Source: Flavobacteriales bacterium UBA7430 (GTDB taxonomy: Bacteria; Bacteroidota; Bacteroidia; Flavobacteriales; UBA7430). From it: a stretch of 64,000 nt of DNA. The notes beneath the pieces are model-generated. The model was not told the origin of the DNA and made no database searches. It saw only the letters and a program-made list of their open reading frames with translations. Both the position numbers and the translations under genes were made by a program. Location of the stretch: contig DLQO01000038.1 of NCBI GenBank assembly GCA_002478765.1, positions 1 through 64,000 of the forward strand, given 5' to 3'. This document shows positions 62,172-64,000 of this stretch, in pieces (position 1 is the stretch's first letter; every line of letters starts with the position of its first letter).

Positions 62172-62684
62172 TTACGATACTCTGTAGTCAAATTTAAACG
62201 CACTTAAATCTTCATTAGCTTTGATGATTTTCTTCTTGAGAGACTCTTTGTAAGTAACCAATTTCTCCATGACTTCAGTGTCTCCCGTGGCTATCATTTG
62301 AACGGCGAGTATGGCGGCATTTTGAGCGGCATCTAAACCTACGGTAGCAACAGGGATGCCTGGAGGCATTTGAAGTATTGATAAAATTGAGTCCCATCCA
62401 TCAATAGAGATAGAAGATCGACAAGGCACACCAATAATTGGTAGCGGTGTAAAAGCGGCCATAACTCCCGGTAGGTGTGCGGCTCCACCAGCCCCAGCAA
62501 TGATAACTTTAACGCCTTCCTGGTAAGCTTTTGAAGCATAGGCTTCTACTTGTTCTGGCGTTCGGTGTGCGGAAAGGGCATTTACCTCAAAAGGGATTTC
62601 TAGATCGTTTAGGAATTTTGCGGCCTTTTGCATCACGGGCCAGTCGGATGTACTTCCCATAATGATACTAACTACTGCTTTCAT
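62172..62684 (-). CDS. purE: N5-carboxyaminoimidazole ribonucleotide mutase
   Basis: Converts N5-CAIR to CAIR in purine synthesis. The 170-residue protein shows MGSTSDWPVMQKA, the active-site SAHRTPEQV and AGAGGAAHLPGVMA, then the PVATVGLDAAQNAAILA segment. This is the class I PurE, which works with PurK (not in the window). A -7 box lies 17 bases upstream and a terminator follows. Confidence 0.97.
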   Translation of the reverse strand: MKAVVSIIMGSTSDWPVMQKAAKFLNDLEIPFEVNALSAHRTPEQVEAYASKAYQEGVKVIIAGAGGAAHLPGVMAAFTPLPIIGVPCRSSISIDGWDSILSILQMPPGIPVATVGLDAAQNAAILAVQMIATGDTEVMEKLVTYKESLKKKIIKANEDLSAFKFDYRVS

Positions 62685-62701
62685 AGTAAAATATTTTTTT
62701 A

Positions 62702-62709
62702 CAAAAATA
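62702..62709 (-). promoter_or_regulatory. -7 box (TATTTTTG) of purE
   Basis: Minus-strand TATTTTTG fits TAnnTTTG, 17 bases before the purE ATG. Confidence 0.45.
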
Positions 62710-62862
62710 ACGATTCATTGCGATGTACAAAAGAGTTTTTAATAAAAGAAAAGAGAACATTTTTTGTTCAAATATTTAACCAACAAAGGCAGCCTTTTTT
62801 ACTTGTTTTCTAACAAAACAGATCCAAGTTTTTGTGATGCTTAATTTCAATTTATTTTAATG

Positions 62863-62870
62863 TATTTTTG
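62863..62870 (+). promoter_or_regulatory. -7 box (TATTTTTG) directly before hpt
   Basis: TATTTTTG fits TAnnTTTG and ends six bases before ATG 62877, another near-leaderless arrangement. Confidence 0.45.
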
Positions 62871-62876
62871 TTCGGT

Positions 62877-63419
62877 ATGAAAAAACTTAAGGTTCATGAT
62901 TTGGACTTTGAAATTTATCTTGAAGATCGTGTGTTGAAAGAGCGTATTGTTGAGTTGGCGCTTGAAATACATCAAGATTTAAATGGCAAAGTTCCTCATT
63001 TTGTCGCTGTTTTAAACGGCTCTTTTGTTTTTGCATCTGATTTGCTTCGCGCCTTTCCTGGTGATTGTGAAATATCATTTGTGAAAATGAGTTCTTACCA
63101 GGGGCTTGAAAGCTCTGGGGAGGTAAATGAGCTTATCGGATTGAATCATACTTTGAATGAGAACCCTATTGTTGTCTTGGAAGACATCGTTGATACAGGG
63201 AACACTCTTTCAAAAATTGATGAAATTTTCAAGCAGAAAGGAAAAGATTGGCTAATTGCCAGCTTATTTCTCAAGCCTAAAGTTTATCAAGGAAAAAGAA
63301 ATGTAAATTTTGTAGGGTTTGAAATACCTAACAATTTTATAGTAGGTTATGGCCTCGATTACAAGGGGTTTGGCCGAAACTTAAATCACGTTTATCAATT
63401 GGCGAAAGCTCAAACATAA
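62877..63419 (+). CDS. hpt: Purine phosphoribosyltransferase (hypoxanthine type)
   Basis: Salvages hypoxanthine or guanine to the nucleotide using PRPP. The 180-residue protein (ATG 62877) has the PRPP-binding loop VVLEDIVDTGNTLSKI (the IVxDxxxTG motif) and HFVAVLNGSFVFASDLLRAF, FVKMSSYQG and GYGLDYKGFGRNLNHVYQL at the end, as in HPRTs. The TTG at 62868 lies inside the promoter and was not used. It is followed after three bases by adk, so purine salvage and adenylate balance share an operon. Confidence 0.9.
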   Translation: MKKLKVHDLDFEIYLEDRVLKERIVELALEIHQDLNGKVPHFVAVLNGSFVFASDLLRAFPGDCEISFVKMSSYQGLESSGEVNELIGLNHTLNENPIVVLEDIVDTGNTLSKIDEIFKQKGKDWLIASLFLKPKVYQGKRNVNFVGFEIPNNFIVGYGLDYKGFGRNLNHVYQLAKAQT

Positions 63420-63422
63420 AAT

Positions 63423-63998
63423 ATGTTAAATATAGTTTTATTTGGACCTCCAGGTGCAGGAAAAGGGACTCAGTCCGCCTGTTTAACTGATTCATACAAT
63501 TTGGTGCATCTTTCTACAGGAGATATTTTCAGGTACAATATGAAAGAAGGTACGGAGCTGGGAACTCTAGCTAAATCCTACATTGATAAGGGCGCGTTAG
63601 TCCCTGATGAAGTTACGATTTCTATGTTGGAGGCTGAGGTCAACAGCAATCCAGAAGCTAAAGGTTTTATCTTCGATGGTTTCCCAAGAACAACTGCCCA
63701 AGCAGAGGCTTTAGATTTGTTTTTAAAATCAAAGGGTATTTCGATAACTGCGATGTTGGCCTTAGAAGTTGAAGAGCAGGAGCTCATTACAAGGCTACTG
63801 GTAAGAGGTAAGTCCAGCGGTCGAGCAGACGATCAAAATCAGGATGTGATTAAGAATAGAATTCAGGTTTATGAAAAAGAAACGGCTATTCTGAAAGATT
63901 ACTACACGGCACAAAACAAGTTTGTTGGCGTGGAAGGAGTCGGGTCGATCAAGTCGATTACCGAAAGGCTTTGTAATGAAATTGATGCTTTGGTATAG
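63423..63998 (+). CDS. adk: Adenylate kinase
   Basis: Interconverts ATP, ADP and AMP. The 191-residue protein has the P-loop GPPGAGKGT (8-16), LSTGDIFRYNM (AMP site), DGFPRT (85-90) and RGKSSGRADDQNQDVIKNRI, in which the LID is the short type lacking zinc cysteines, common in this phylum. It is complete, ending two bases before the window edge, and is the second gene of the hpt-adk operon. Confidence 0.97.
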   Translation: MLNIVLFGPPGAGKGTQSACLTDSYNLVHLSTGDIFRYNMKEGTELGTLAKSYIDKGALVPDEVTISMLEAEVNSNPEAKGFIFDGFPRTTAQAEALDLFLKSKGISITAMLALEVEEQELITRLLVRGKSSGRADDQNQDVIKNRIQVYEKETAILKDYYTAQNKFVGVEGVGSIKSITERLCNEIDALV

Positions 63999-64000
63999 TG

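Overview
The window is about 64 kb of ordinary-looking chromosome from a member of the Bacteroidota, most likely a Flavobacteriales-type marine or aquatic bacterium. The evidence is the LpxC-FabZ fusion, PorX and T9SS-type proteins, a TonB-dependent receptor with an N-terminal carboxypeptidase-like domain, DUF6029/Omp28-type envelope proteins, Cys-anchored lipoproteins, the near absence of Shine-Dalgarno sequences, and repeated TAnnTTTG boxes, the known Bacteroidota -7 promoter element. I cannot name a genus. I see no rRNA, tRNA, insertion sequence, prophage or CRISPR array.

Layout. 1-4.5 kb: 5' part of atpD, ribF, a phosphopantetheinyl transferase, ahcY and a small lipoprotein that looks like a Rieske domain without its histidines. 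4.7-13.5 kb: an outer-membrane trio of TonB-dependent receptor, 1333-residue secreted protein with a T9SS-like C terminus, and PorV/PorQ-like barrel. 13.6-18.2 kb: greA, a HIT protein, ruvC, an OppC-type permease, ruvB, a 62-residue protein and ubiX. 18.4-21.4 kb: a redox-linked envelope operon (TlpA-like, DUF6029, Omp28-like). 21.6-31.3 kb: gcvH, vanZ-like, TonB, galE, a NusG-like factor, MerR, an M23 peptidase, alaS, small DUF proteins, a PLP enzyme and a glucosaminidase.

31.3-40.5 kb: a large lipoprotein, rnhB, and a surface-polysaccharide block (glycosyltransferase, flippase, sulfotransferase, Wzz, Wzy/ligase). 40.5-46.2 kb: lipid A operon on the minus strand (HD protein, lpxD, lpxC-fabZ, lpxA, a lone ABC ATPase, efp). 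46.3-53.6 kb: porX, tsaE, alanine dehydrogenase, a small exported protein, proline dehydrogenase, aroB and aroA. 53.5-57.1 kb: a helix-hairpin-helix outer-membrane protein with a barrel partner, then ArsR and XRE regulators. 57.1-62.1 kb: a five-gene cassette of LolA-like protein, two FtsX-type permeases, LolD/MacB-type ATPase and DUF1302-like barrel, which reads as a complete trans-envelope route. 62.1-64 kb: purE, a purine phosphoribosyltransferase and adk.

The most rewarding points are the LolA-like/ABC/barrel cassette, the His-less Rieske-like lipoprotein, the three-gene TonB/T9SS/PorV surface unit, and a set of genes (ruvB, alaS, the PLP enzyme, the DUF5522 protein, hpt) whose -7 box ends only 4-8 bases before the start codon, suggesting leaderless or near-leaderless mRNAs. 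Protein families were recognised by eye from motifs and no database search was run.
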